From the NCBI GenBank assembly GCA_038526245.1, contig JBCBGZ010000006.1, forward strand, positions 1-64,000: a stretch of 64,000 nt of DNA, given 5' to 3'. This document shows, piece by piece, positions 23,369 to 31,898 of the stretch (the stretch's first letter is position 1; each line of letters starts with the position of its first letter). The notes under the pieces are model-generated. The model had not been told where the DNA came from, did no database searches, and saw nothing but the letters and a program-made list of their open reading frames with translations. Source of the stretch: UBA5336 sp038526245. GTDB taxonomy: Bacteria; Pseudomonadota; Alphaproteobacteria; Caulobacterales; Hyphomonadaceae. The position numbers and the translations under genes are program-made.

Positions 23369-24070
23369 TCATCCTTCCAGAAGCGGAGCCTTCGGCCGCG
23401 CGCTCGATGTCAGGTATGTGCCTGTTACCTGATAATGGACGATCTCCGCAACATTTGTGCAATGGTCGCCAATACGTTCCAGATTTTTCGCGATGAACAT
23501 CAGGTGCGTTCCTGCACCGATGAGGCTGGGATCCTGCATCATATAGGTGAGGACTTCGCGGAACATGGAATTGTAGTGCTGGTCGATATCTTCATCGCCA
23601 GACCAAACTTTCAGACTCAATTCGGCGTCGGCTTCGGAGTAGGAATCCAGCACACTGTGGAGCTGTTGCTTCACGCCATGGCCCATGCGCTCGATGCCCT
23701 TGATCGCGCTGGAAACATCGGCGCCCGCCAGTGGGGCAACGCGTTTGGCGATATTCTTCGACAGGTCGCCGATCCGTTCGAGCTCAGAGGCAACCTTGAG
23801 GGCGGCCACCACGGCGCGCAGGTCGGTGGCCATGGGCTGGCGCAGTGCCAGGAGGCGCATGATCCGCCGTTCCACATCGACCTCGATGGCGTCCACCGTG
23901 TCGTCCATTTCAGACGTCTGATCGGCGAGCATCTGATCCCCCGTAACCAGCGCCGTGCAGGCCTGATCGATCATGGTTTCGGCCACCCCGCCCATGCGCA
24001 GGATGTCGGCCGAGAGGTGCTCAAGTTCCTCGGAGAATGCAGAGACAATATGTGTCGTCATGGGTCTCAT
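23369..24070 (-). CDS. phoU: Phosphate transport regulator PhoU
   Basis: 233 residues of two helical repeats, each with the E/DxxxD metal-binding signature (DQTSEMDDTVDAIEVDVERRIMRLLALRQPMATDLR ... LERIGDLSKNIAKR and LERIGDHCTNVAEIVHY). PhoU links Pst transporter activity to PhoR/PhoB signalling and restrains phosphate uptake. The ATG at 24070 has a GGAG 11 bases upstream; 24061 is an alternative. It lies between pstB and phoB, as usual. Confidence 0.95.
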   Translation of the reverse strand: MRPMTTHIVSAFSEELEHLSADILRMGGVAETMIDQACTALVTGDQMLADQTSEMDDTVDAIEVDVERRIMRLLALRQPMATDLRAVVAALKVASELERIGDLSKNIAKRVAPLAGADVSSAIKGIERMGHGVKQQLHSVLDSYSEADAELSLKVWSGDEDIDQHYNSMFREVLTYMMQDPSLIGAGTHLMFIAKNLERIGDHCTNVAEIVHYQVTGTYLTSSARPKAPLLEG

Positions 24071-24134
24071 TTAGAGCGTTACTCCATGGAGGGCCATGCG
24101 CCCCCGTAATTTCCACAGGGCGGGGGGCTTCGGA

Positions 24135-24971
24135 TCAGCCAAAGCGGCCAGTGATATAGTCCGATGTGCGGTCGTCAGAGGGATTGGTGAAAACAGTTTC
24201 GGTGTCGCCATACTCCACCAGCTTGCCGAGGTGGAAAAAGGCCGTGCGCTGGGAGACCCGGGCGGCCTGTTGCATGGAGTGGGTGACGATGACGATGCAG
24301 AACCGTTCGCGCAGTTCGTCGATCAGTTCTTCGATGCGGGCCGTGGCAATGGGATCGAGCGCCGAGCAGGGCTCATCCATCAGGATAACTTCGGGGCTGA
24401 CGGCGATGGCGCGTGCGATGCAGAGACGCTGCTGCTGGCCACCCGACAGGCCTGTACCGGGTTGGGTGAGTCGGTCTTTTACTTCGTCCCAGAGGCCGGC
24501 CCGCGTCAGGCTGGTCTCGACAATCTCGTCCAGATCCGAGCGGGAGGTTGCGATGCCGTGGATGCGCGGGCCATAGGCGATGTTGTCATAGATCGACTTG
24601 GGGAAGGGGTTGGGTTTCTGAAACACCATTCCCACGCGGGAGCGGAGCAGCACCGGGTCGATATGATCCGAGTTCACGTCTTCGCCATCGATGAAGATCT
24701 GCCCCTCAACCTTGGCGGATTCGATGGTGTCATTCATCCGGTTGATGCAGCGCAGGAACGTGGATTTTCCGCAGCCGGACGGCCCGATAAAGGCCGTCAC
24801 CGAGCGCTCCGGGATCGCCATTGAGATGTCGAAAATGGCCTGCTTGTCGCCGTAGGAGACATTGATGTGTTTACAGTCCACCTTGGTGGCATAGCCGGAC
24901 GTGTCCGCGCTGGGCGTCACGGTGACCTGGGAGATGAGGGTGTCCTTGCGGGTGTTTTCGGTCTCGCTCAT
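24135..24971 (-). CDS. pstB: Phosphate ABC transporter ATP-binding protein
   Basis: 278 residues. Walker A GPSGCGKST, the Q-loop VGMVFQKPNPFPKSIYDNIAYGPR (PstB-specific), signature LSGGQQQR and Walker B VILMDEPCSALDP are all present, followed by THSMQQAARVSQ. Energises phosphate import through PstC/PstA. The start at 24971 begins MSETENTRKD; the longer frame to 25022 would overlap pstA. It follows pstA after four bases. Confidence 0.97.
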   Translation of the reverse strand: MSETENTRKDTLISQVTVTPSADTSGYATKVDCKHINVSYGDKQAIFDISMAIPERSVTAFIGPSGCGKSTFLRCINRMNDTIESAKVEGQIFIDGEDVNSDHIDPVLLRSRVGMVFQKPNPFPKSIYDNIAYGPRIHGIATSRSDLDEIVETSLTRAGLWDEVKDRLTQPGTGLSGGQQQRLCIARAIAVSPEVILMDEPCSALDPIATARIEELIDELRERFCIVIVTHSMQQAARVSQRTAFFHLGKLVEYGDTETVFTNPSDDRTSDYITGRFG

Positions 24972-24975
24972 GTCT

Positions 24976-26568
24976 CTACCATCTCCGCTCAAAGCGTCGG
25001 CGTACGAACACCGCCAACGCATTCATCAGGACCATGAAGGTCAAAAGGACGACGATGGCCGCCGCCGTATTCGGTTCCCAGGCACGTTCCGCCCCGGTGG
25101 ACCATTTGAAAATCAGTACGGGCAGGGCCGTTGCCTCGTCGGTCGGCCCGGACGGGACCTCCGCCACAAAGGCGACCATGCCAATGAGTAGAAGCGGCGC
25201 AGTTTCGCCGAGCGCGCGGGCCATGCCGATGATCGCGCCGGTCATGATGCCGGGCGCGGCCAGGGGCAGGACATGGTGGAGCACGGTCTGGGTCTTCGAG
25301 GCGCCCACGCCGAGGGCTGCACTTCGAATAGACGGTGGAACGGATCGCAGGGCCGCGCGCGAGGCGATGATCACCGTGGGAAGGGTGAGCAGGCCGAGGA
25401 CGAGCCCGCCGACCAAGGGCGCAGACCGGGGAAGAGCCAGGAAATTCAGGAACACTGCGGCCCCGAGCAAGCCAAACACGATGGAGGGCACGGCGGCCAG
25501 ATTGTTGATGTTCACCTCGATCAGGTCGGTGACCCGGTTCTTCGGCGCGTATTCTTCCAGATAAATCGCTGCGCTGATGCCGATGGGGATCGCGATCATT
25601 GCGGTGATCAGCATCGTAAAGAGGGAGCCGACAATGGCCGCCAGCACGCCGGCAATCTCCGGATAGGTCGAGTCCGCATTGCTGAGCAGCGCCCAATTGA
25701 TTCCGCGGCTGAGGCGCCCGTCTTCTTTCAGGGCCAGGGTCCAGGCGATCTGCCGGTCCGTCACGTTCCGCGCGTCTTCCGCCAAAGGGATGACCCGGAC
25801 ATCTGCGCGCGGCCCGTCAAACCCCTCCAGATCCCCCGTAAGCAATTCGATAGACACGCCATCGGCGCTTGAATCAATCAGACGCGCAATGGACGTTTCG
25901 GACTGGAGCAGGATTGTGCCGCCCTCACCTGACTGAAGGGCCGCTTGTTCGCTCACAATCCTGTCGAATGCACCGTCACCGCGCAGGACGATGCGCTCTT
26001 CGCCGTCCTGTAGAGTGCGCATAACATCCGTGACCGGACCTGATTTGAAGCGGGTTTCCGGCGCGACGGCGCCCTTGAGATAAAGGTCGAGATCATCCGA
26101 CAGGGCAGCCGAGTAGGCGAACGTCTCACCAATCCTGCCAGGGTTTTCCGCCGTCGCGCGGGCCATGGGCAAGACCGCCAGCCGCGTGACGAGGTCGTTC
26201 AGTTCGCGCTCCCGCCCGTCCGCGGCCGCTTCCGGAAACCGCTCTGCAAGGTTCTCGCGCACAAGCTGGTAAAACCCCGACACATTCTCGGCAATCGCGG
26301 CTGTGTCCCCGACCCCTTCCGGCGCGACGGTTTCGACCGTCAGGGGCAAGTCGAACTTGATCTTGTGATGGGAGAAAGCGGTGAGTGCCTGGCTGCCGAT
26401 GGAAAAGACAAACAGGACAAGGAATGCCAGCGCGACGCCAATGGCGGCCATGCCATAGAATTTGAAGCGCCGTTCGGCGGCATTGCGCTTCCGCAGCCGT
26501 TTCTTCGCCGCCTCATCATTGAAGCTGGACGGCCTGGTCGCGCGGGCGGGGGCGGTCTGATCAGTCAT
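24976..26568 (-). CDS. pstA: Phosphate ABC transporter permease PstA with DUF3333 extension
   Basis: 530 residues, much longer than E. coli PstA. The first ~250 residues form the DUF3333-type extension: one membrane helix (GMAAIGVALAFLVLFVFSIG) and a large periplasmic domain. The permease domain follows, with helices and the cytoplasmic coupling loop (AALGVGASKTQTVLHHVLPLAAPGIMTGAIIGMARALGETAPLL). The extension is common in alphaproteobacterial PstA. Its start overlaps the end of pstC by eight bases. Confidence 0.95.
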   Translation of the reverse strand: MTDQTAPARATRPSSFNDEAAKKRLRKRNAAERRFKFYGMAAIGVALAFLVLFVFSIGSQALTAFSHHKIKFDLPLTVETVAPEGVGDTAAIAENVSGFYQLVRENLAERFPEAAADGRERELNDLVTRLAVLPMARATAENPGRIGETFAYSAALSDDLDLYLKGAVAPETRFKSGPVTDVMRTLQDGEERIVLRGDGAFDRIVSEQAALQSGEGGTILLQSETSIARLIDSSADGVSIELLTGDLEGFDGPRADVRVIPLAEDARNVTDRQIAWTLALKEDGRLSRGINWALLSNADSTYPEIAGVLAAIVGSLFTMLITAMIAIPIGISAAIYLEEYAPKNRVTDLIEVNINNLAAVPSIVFGLLGAAVFLNFLALPRSAPLVGGLVLGLLTLPTVIIASRAALRSVPPSIRSAALGVGASKTQTVLHHVLPLAAPGIMTGAIIGMARALGETAPLLLIGMVAFVAEVPSGPTDEATALPVLIFKWSTGAERAWEPNTAAAIVVLLTFMVLMNALAVFVRRRFERRW

Positions 26569-27979
26569 ACTTTTCCCGGTATTTCTGGACCACGCGCAAC
26601 GCGATCAGGTTGAACACCAGGGTCATCAGGAACAGGACAAAGCCCAGGGCGAAGGCAGAAAGCGTCTTCGGGCTGTCAAACTCACTGTCGCCCGTGAGCA
26701 GGGAGACAATCTGCACTGTGATCGTTGTGATTTCCGCTGTGGGGTCCGCGGTGATCTGGGGGCGCAGGCCTGCAGCCATCACCACGATCATCGTCTCGCC
26801 AATGGCGCGGGATACGGCCAGCAGAAGCGCGGCAATCACGCCGGGCAGGGCAGCGGGCATGATGACCTGTTTAACCGTTTCGGACTTGGTGGCGCCCATG
26901 GCATAGGCGCCGTCACGCAGGGACTGGGGCACCGCGTTGATCACATCATCGGAGAGGGATGAAACAAACGGAATGATCATGACACCCATCACCAGGCCTG
27001 CAGCCAGGGCGTTGGTGGAGGATGCCGCGAAGAATTCGTCCGGGATGAAGGGCAGGGCGTTCAGCCAAAGCGCGCCCTCGCGCACAAAGGGCGCAACAAC
27101 GAGGATCGCAAAGAAACCGTAGACCACGGTTGGGATGCCTGCGAGCACTTCCAGGACCGGCTTCACCCAGGCGCGCACACCCGGCCCGGCATATTCCGAA
27201 AGATAGATCGCCGCGTAGAGCCCGATGGGAGCCGCCACGCACATGGCGATGAGGGAGATGATAAAGGTCCCGAAGAACAGCGGAACAGCGCCGAAATCCG
27301 CATTGGTCTGGGCGTTCCATTCGGTGCCGAACAGGAACCCTAGCACCGGGATCTGGGCGAAAAACCGCAGGGACTCAAAGAAGAGCGACGCGACAATGCC
27401 GAGCGTGGTTGCGATGGCGATGGCCGCGCACAGGAACAGCATGATCTCCACGCCGCGCTCCACCTGCGCCCGGGCGCGGAACGACCCGGCCAGGCGCGAG
27501 CGAGCATAGGCAAAGCCCCCCACTGCGGCCAGGAGCGCGGCCAGGAGGGCAGAGAGCTTCACCCCGCCGGACAAGGTCAGGTAGCGCTGCGTAACAGCCG
27601 AGAAGAGTTGCGCGCCACTATAGGCAGCGGCGTCCAGTTGGCTCGCATCGCGCACCCGGTCGAGATACTGCTCCAGTTGGATGGGAGAGAAGTCCGCGAA
27701 TCCGCTGGGCAGTTCGCCTGCCAGAAGCCCGCGGGCGATTCCGCCACCAAACAGACCGTAGCCGAGCAAGATGATCGCAGCGGGAACCACTGCGCACATT
27801 GCGGCGTAATAGCCATGATAGTTCGGTTGAGAATTCAGCGGACCCGTTCCGGTGGCTGTAAAACCCATTGCAGCCGAGCGGCCCGCCACGAAGGCAAGGC
27901 AGCCGGTCGCGGCCAGCACCGCAAAGGCCATCCAAACCATCGGCAAATGCCCAATGGACTGCAACATATCTCGCCCCAT
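26561..27979 (-). CDS. pstC: Phosphate ABC transporter permease PstC
   Basis: A 472-residue integral membrane permease. The N-terminal part holds two helices and a periplasmic region before the ABC permease core. The coupling loop is GAYAMGATKSETVKQVIMPAALPGVIAALLLAVSRAIGETMIVVMAAG. AAGGAG sits five bases before the ATG at 27979; ATG 27967 is possible. First gene of pstC-pstA-pstB-phoU-phoB. A phosphate-binding protein gene (pstS) would normally precede it but is absent here. Confidence 0.95.
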   Translation of the reverse strand: MGRDMLQSIGHLPMVWMAFAVLAATGCLAFVAGRSAAMGFTATGTGPLNSQPNYHGYYAAMCAVVPAAIILLGYGLFGGGIARGLLAGELPSGFADFSPIQLEQYLDRVRDASQLDAAAYSGAQLFSAVTQRYLTLSGGVKLSALLAALLAAVGGFAYARSRLAGSFRARAQVERGVEIMLFLCAAIAIATTLGIVASLFFESLRFFAQIPVLGFLFGTEWNAQTNADFGAVPLFFGTFIISLIAMCVAAPIGLYAAIYLSEYAGPGVRAWVKPVLEVLAGIPTVVYGFFAILVVAPFVREGALWLNALPFIPDEFFAASSTNALAAGLVMGVMIIPFVSSLSDDVINAVPQSLRDGAYAMGATKSETVKQVIMPAALPGVIAALLLAVSRAIGETMIVVMAAGLRPQITADPTAEITTITVQIVSLLTGDSEFDSPKTLSAFALGFVLFLMTLVFNLIALRVVQKYREKYD

Positions 27980-28007
27980 GAAACTCCTTCCCGTCTAGGC
28001 TGTAATG

Positions 28008-28025
28008 CTGACACTGGTGTGACAA
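28008..28025 (-). promoter_or_regulatory. Pho box upstream of pstC
   Basis: Read on the minus strand: TTGTCAC, four bases (ACCA), GTGTCAG. Two seven-base half-sites with an 11-base period match the PhoB-binding consensus CTGTCAT-N4-CTGTCAT, 29 bases before the pstC start. PhoB encoded at the end of this operon would therefore induce it under phosphate limitation. Confidence 0.7.
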
Positions 28026-28116
28026 CGCCCCCACGGCGTGCAGTGGAGCGGGGGATTAACCCAAAAAGTGAATTAAGGCCAGTTCGTCCGGATACCGACG
28101 AATTCGCGAGGCCTGC

Positions 28117-29055
28117 CTAGTCCCGGTGTGCGGCGCGGCGAAGGCGATCATTTATCGCTTCACCCAGGCCGTGGCGCGGAATGGGGCAGATCGCGATCTT
28201 TTCATGTTTGCGGTCCAGAAACCGAAGAAGCGGGTAGAGATTGGCCGCGGCATCCTTCAGCACGCCATGCTCGGAAAGGGTGTAGTCCCCCGCCACAGAA
28301 CCAAAGCCGACGAAAACCTCGCCCTCTTCCTTCGATTTTGCGTCCAGGCGAAGCTGGGCGTTGGGGGCGTAATGGCGCGCCATCTGACCGGGCGAGGCCG
28401 GGGCAGCGCCGTCCTCTGGGCTGGCAAGTGGCGCGCCGAGGAAGGTTTCCAGCAGGTCTCGCTCAAGCCCGCCCGGACGCAGCAGGGTGGGCTGTGGCCC
28501 GGCAAACGACACGACAGTGGACTCCAGGCCTACAGGGCAGCGCCCGCCATCCATGATGGCGTCAATCGTCTCGCCGAGTTCCTCATAGACGTCCTGGGGC
28601 GTGACGGGGCTGATCTTGCCAGATCGATTGGCAGACGGCGCCACTATGGGGCGGCCCAGCCCGGTGATGATATCATGGGTGATCGAATGGCTGGGATGGC
28701 GCAGGGCGATGGTGTCGAGCCCGGCCCGTGCCAGATCGCATGTGGTTGCACCCGAAGCACCCGGCACGACGATGGTCAGCGGTCCGGGCCAGTAGAACCC
28801 GGCGCAAAAGCCCGCAGCCCCAGACAGCTCGCCTTCGCGCGCGGCCATATCTGGCCCGTTCACATGGGCAATCAGTGGATTGAAGGCGGGCCGGGCTTTC
28901 ACCTCATAGAGCCGCGCGACGGCGTCGGCATTGGCTGCGTCTGCTGCGATCCCGTAAACCGTTTCCGTTGGCACGGCGACGAGCCCGCCCTGACCGAGGA
29001 TTTCAACGGCGGCGGCAATGCCTTCAGGCGTGGGTTTCAGGGCAAGTGTGGCCAT
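28117..29055 (-). CDS. L-threonylcarbamoyladenylate synthase (Sua5 type)
   Basis: 312 residues; makes threonylcarbamoyl-AMP for t6A modification of ANN-decoding tRNAs, working with TsaE (encoded at 58.4 kb), TsaB and TsaD. The YrdC domain shows GGLVAVPTETVYGIAADA, KARPAFNPLIAHV, PGPLTIVVPGA, TIALRHPSH and SANRSGKISPVT. The ~100-residue C-terminal Sua5 domain (ASPGQMARHYAPNAQLRL) makes this the long Sua5 rather than the short TsaC form. The ATG at 29055 begins the conserved part; an in-frame GTG lies 12 bases earlier. Confidence 0.95.
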   Translation of the reverse strand: MATLALKPTPEGIAAAVEILGQGGLVAVPTETVYGIAADAANADAVARLYEVKARPAFNPLIAHVNGPDMAAREGELSGAAGFCAGFYWPGPLTIVVPGASGATTCDLARAGLDTIALRHPSHSITHDIITGLGRPIVAPSANRSGKISPVTPQDVYEELGETIDAIMDGGRCPVGLESTVVSFAGPQPTLLRPGGLERDLLETFLGAPLASPEDGAAPASPGQMARHYAPNAQLRLDAKSKEEGEVFVGFGSVAGDYTLSEHGVLKDAAANLYPLLRFLDRKHEKIAICPIPRHGLGEAINDRLRRAAHRD

Positions 29056-29090
29056 GGCGCGCCGCACATGCCCCGAAGGCGGCGATCAGG

Positions 29091-30320
29091 TCAATCGGTG
29101 ACGCGCTTCGCGGCCAGCGAAACTTCGATGCGGATCTCGTCCGATACCCAATCCCCACCGGGGTCGCTTTCCATGCCGACATCCAGCTCCGCGCGAGAAA
29201 GCACGGTTTCGCCTTCCATGAAGGCTTCATCGCCTTCGAAGTAGAGTTCGAAGTCCAGCGGCACGTCGATCGTGGCGCCTTTCAGCGTAAGCGCCGCATT
29301 CGCGGTGTAGTTCGGCTCGGCGCCATCAAACAGGTCGAGCACGACCGTCGCGGTTTGCGCGCCAGACACATCGAGCCATTCGGCTGCGCGCAGACTGTCC
29401 GTGTAGAGTTTTTTGTTGGCGATGGCCGAGGCCAGATCCACCGTGACCTCCACGCGGGAGGCGGCGAGATTGTCCGGGTCAAACGCGATAACCGCGTCCC
29501 AGTTTTCGAACGAACCGGTGTACTGGCTGCCATCATGCATGCCGGAAAAGCGAATGTAGGGATTGGCGTCCCGGTTGATGGTCCAGTTGGCTTCCAGTTC
29601 GGAGCCACCGGAGACATCAGCGGCGCTGCCCTGGGCCAGGACGGGGGTGACGGCGACGGCGGCGAAAACAGCCAGGGCGCCGCCGAAGGCGCTCAACGCG
29701 CCGCGCGAGGGGGCGCGGGGGCCACCGGTTTTGCCAAACAGGCCTGGGATCATTCGTTTCAACACACCCTCCTCAGGGCCGAATTCATGCTTCAGGGCAC
29801 CGGCGACATGTACGGCGACCAGTGCGAGGGCGAGCCAGGCGAGCTTGGAATGGACAAACTCCACCGCGCCATGGCCGCTCTCATTGGCTAGGAAGCCCAC
29901 AAAAGGCAGGTCCGGCCAACTCACGATTCCGTAAAGCACTGTCGGAATGTCGAAATCATACGCTGTGGAGACATACAGCCAGCCCGTCAGCGGCAGCGCC
30001 AGCATGAGCGCATAAAAAGCGTAGTGGGCGGCATGGGAGGCGGTCTTTTCCCAGCCTGTCAGCCCGCTGGCATCTGCCGGAGGCGGGTTCATCACGCGCC
30101 AGATAATCCGCGCGAGGGTCAGGATCAAAATGGTGATGCCGACGGATTTGTGGAGCTGGTAGAGCCCTTCCTTCAAGACATGGTCGTTCGGCAGGTCCGT
30201 CATGAACCAGCCGCCGGGGATGAGGCTGAGGATCGCCAGCGCAATCACCCAATGCAGGGCGATCGCAACGCTCGTATAGCGGTGGGAAGGGTTGGAGCCT
30301 GTTGCGGTGATGTCTGACAT
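29091..30320 (-). CDS. Cytochrome b561 fused to a YceI domain
   Basis: 409 residues. The N-terminal ~190 residues form a four-helix cytochrome b561 with haem-ligand histidines in ALHWVIALAI, YQLHKSVGITIL, SHAAHYAFYALML and LVAVHVAGALKHEFG. A second membrane segment (GALAVFAAVAVTPVLA) leads to a YceI domain (ANWTINRDANPYIRFSGMHDG ... DAVIAFDPDNLAASRVEVTVDLAS ... WVSDEIRIEVSLAAKRV), a lipocalin-like fold that binds polyprenoids. The fusion suggests quinone- or isoprenoid-linked electron transfer at the membrane. Two more YceI proteins lie directly upstream on the same strand. Confidence 0.9.
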   Translation of the reverse strand: MSDITATGSNPSHRYTSVAIALHWVIALAILSLIPGGWFMTDLPNDHVLKEGLYQLHKSVGITILILTLARIIWRVMNPPPADASGLTGWEKTASHAAHYAFYALMLALPLTGWLYVSTAYDFDIPTVLYGIVSWPDLPFVGFLANESGHGAVEFVHSKLAWLALALVAVHVAGALKHEFGPEEGVLKRMIPGLFGKTGGPRAPSRGALSAFGGALAVFAAVAVTPVLAQGSAADVSGGSELEANWTINRDANPYIRFSGMHDGSQYTGSFENWDAVIAFDPDNLAASRVEVTVDLASAIANKKLYTDSLRAAEWLDVSGAQTATVVLDLFDGAEPNYTANAALTLKGATIDVPLDFELYFEGDEAFMEGETVLSRAELDVGMESDPGGDWVSDEIRIEVSLAAKRVTD

Positions 30321-30343
30321 TTCGCCATGCCTCTAAAGCTGGC

Positions 30344-30377
30344 GCCCCCCTTCTCCCGCTTGCGGGAGAAGGGGGGC
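30344..30377. repeat. Near-perfect GC-rich hairpin between YceI genes
   Basis: CCCCCCTTCTCCCGC and GCGGGAGAAGGGGGG form a 15-base stem (extended by one G-C pair) around a tiny loop. There is no T-run, so it is not a standard terminator. This kind of CTTCTCCCGC/GCGGGAGAAG palindrome is found as a dispersed intergenic element in many alphaproteobacteria; it may also stabilise the mRNA end between the two YceI genes. Confidence 0.7.
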
Positions 30378-30396
30378 AGGTCGCACGATTGATCGC

Positions 30397-31116
30397 CTAC
30401 TCGTCTTGCAGGAACTCGCCCGAGAACTCGATGGTGACCGCATCGGATACGTTCGGAATGGCGGCTGTCATGCCGAAATCGGACCGGTTGATCGTTGTGG
30501 TCGCATTGAACCCGATCAGGTCGCGCTCACCATACCAGGGCGCGCCGCCGACGCCGTTATAGGTCACGTCCAGCGTGACTGGCAGGGTCGTTCCGAGGAA
30601 TGTCAGGTCGCCCGTCACCGTGCCGGTGTTGCCGCTTGTCAGTGCAACATCCGTCGAGGTGAAGGTGATTTCCGGATAATTGTCGGCATTCAGCCAGCGC
30701 TCATTGCGCGCCATGTCTTCGGCCCAGGTTTCAAACCCACTGTCGGCGTGGCCAGCCTTGTAATCGCCGGGATAGTTCACGATCAGGCTCGCTGGGTTGA
30801 TGGTGACCGAGAGCGTCGAGGCGGCAGGGTCCGCCGGATCAAAGTTCAGGTCGGCATCAAAGTCGCCAAACTGGACCGTGTAGTCGGAGATGCCACGCTG
30901 GTGACCGACTTTCCAGGTCAGGAAGGCGTGGGTTCGCTCGAGGGAGTAGGCGCCGCCATTCACTTCGGCGAGGGAGTCCGCCAGCACGATTTCAGCCGGA
31001 GCAGCGGGTGCCTGGGCCGCATCATCCTGGGCGACAGCGGGGGCGTTTGTGGCGTTTCCGCAGGCCGCGATCAGGGCGAGGCCGGCGGCGCCAGCGAGGA
31101 GGGCAGTGTATTTCAT
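30397..31116 (-). CDS. YceI-family lipoprotein
   Basis: 239 residues. The signal peptide ends in a lipobox (LALIAACGN, Cys19). An Ala/Pro-rich linker precedes a complete YceI domain: GAYSLERTHAFLTWKVGHQRGISDYTVQFGDFDADLNFDP, LNADNYPEITFTSTDV, LTFLGTTLPVTLDVTYNG and RSDFGM. YceI proteins bind amphiphilic isoprenoids such as ubiquinone precursors in the periplasm. Encoded between the b561-YceI fusion and another YceI lipoprotein, presumably one operon. Confidence 0.9.
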   Translation of the reverse strand: MKYTALLAGAAGLALIAACGNATNAPAVAQDDAAQAPAAPAEIVLADSLAEVNGGAYSLERTHAFLTWKVGHQRGISDYTVQFGDFDADLNFDPADPAASTLSVTINPASLIVNYPGDYKAGHADSGFETWAEDMARNERWLNADNYPEITFTSTDVALTSGNTGTVTGDLTFLGTTLPVTLDVTYNGVGGAPWYGERDLIGFNATTTINRSDFGMTAAIPNVSDAVTIEFSGEFLQDE

Positions 31117-31149
31117 GGGAGTGGTCCTTGGGATTGTGGGGAGAAATGC

Positions 31150-31779
31150 TCACTCATCTCCAGCTTCGAGAAACTCGCCGGAGAAGCTCAGGGTGACTTC
31201 GTCGGACACAAAATTCGTCATTGCGCCCATGCCGAAGTCAGATCGGTTGAATGTGCCCGTCGCATTGAAGCCGATGCGGCGCTTACCGCCATCAAACGGG
31301 CTCGTCGCGGTGCCATTATAAGTCACGTCGAGGGTGATCGGGGCCGTAACGCCGCGCAAATTCAGGTCACCGGTGACGGTGCCAGCAAACTCGCCGGACT
31401 GGGCCGCGCCCGTGGAAACGAATGTGGCGGCTGGGAATTCATCGGCATTCAGGAAGCGGCCATCATTGGCCAGTTCGTCTTCCCATTCGGCCTTTTTCTC
31501 CGGATCGGGATACTGGGTGTCCAGCGCTGCCGTGTTGACCTGGACGGAGATCACGGACGCGGTGGGGTCATTAGCCTCAAAGTCCAGCTGAGCATCGAAA
31601 TCGGTGAAGTCGATGCTGTAGTCCGACAGGCCGAAATGCTCGACGCTGATGGTCAGAAATGCGTGGGTCTTGTCGAGCTCGAAATTCGAGCTGTCGATGG
31701 GGTCGAGGCTCTGCTGGGCGGTCACACATCCGGTCAGGAGTGTGGCGCCGAAGGCAATGGCTGCGAGTGATTTGATCAT
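31150..31779 (-). CDS. YceI-family lipoprotein, second copy
   Basis: 209 residues with a lipoprotein signal (MIKSLAAIAFGATLLTGC, Cys18) and a YceI domain that follows the same path as its neighbour (SNFELDKTHAFLTISVEHFGLSDYSIDFTDFDAQLDFE, LNADEFPAATFVST, LNLRGVTAPITLDVTYNG, NRSDFGMGA). The two share the DxTHAFLT start and the NADxxP motif, indicating duplication. First gene of the three-YceI run. Confidence 0.9.
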   Translation of the reverse strand: MIKSLAAIAFGATLLTGCVTAQQSLDPIDSSNFELDKTHAFLTISVEHFGLSDYSIDFTDFDAQLDFEANDPTASVISVQVNTAALDTQYPDPEKKAEWEDELANDGRFLNADEFPAATFVSTGAAQSGEFAGTVTGDLNLRGVTAPITLDVTYNGTATSPFDGGKRRIGFNATGTFNRSDFGMGAMTNFVSDEVTLSFSGEFLEAGDE

Positions 31780-31898
31780 GGTGGCACCCTCATCTGGTGT
31801 CTTCGCCTTGCGGCAAGAGGTAGAACGTCCTTAACGCCGTTCCAGCGACCGCGTATCATGTCACGCGCGATAACACATATTCACAATGAGGATACGCC

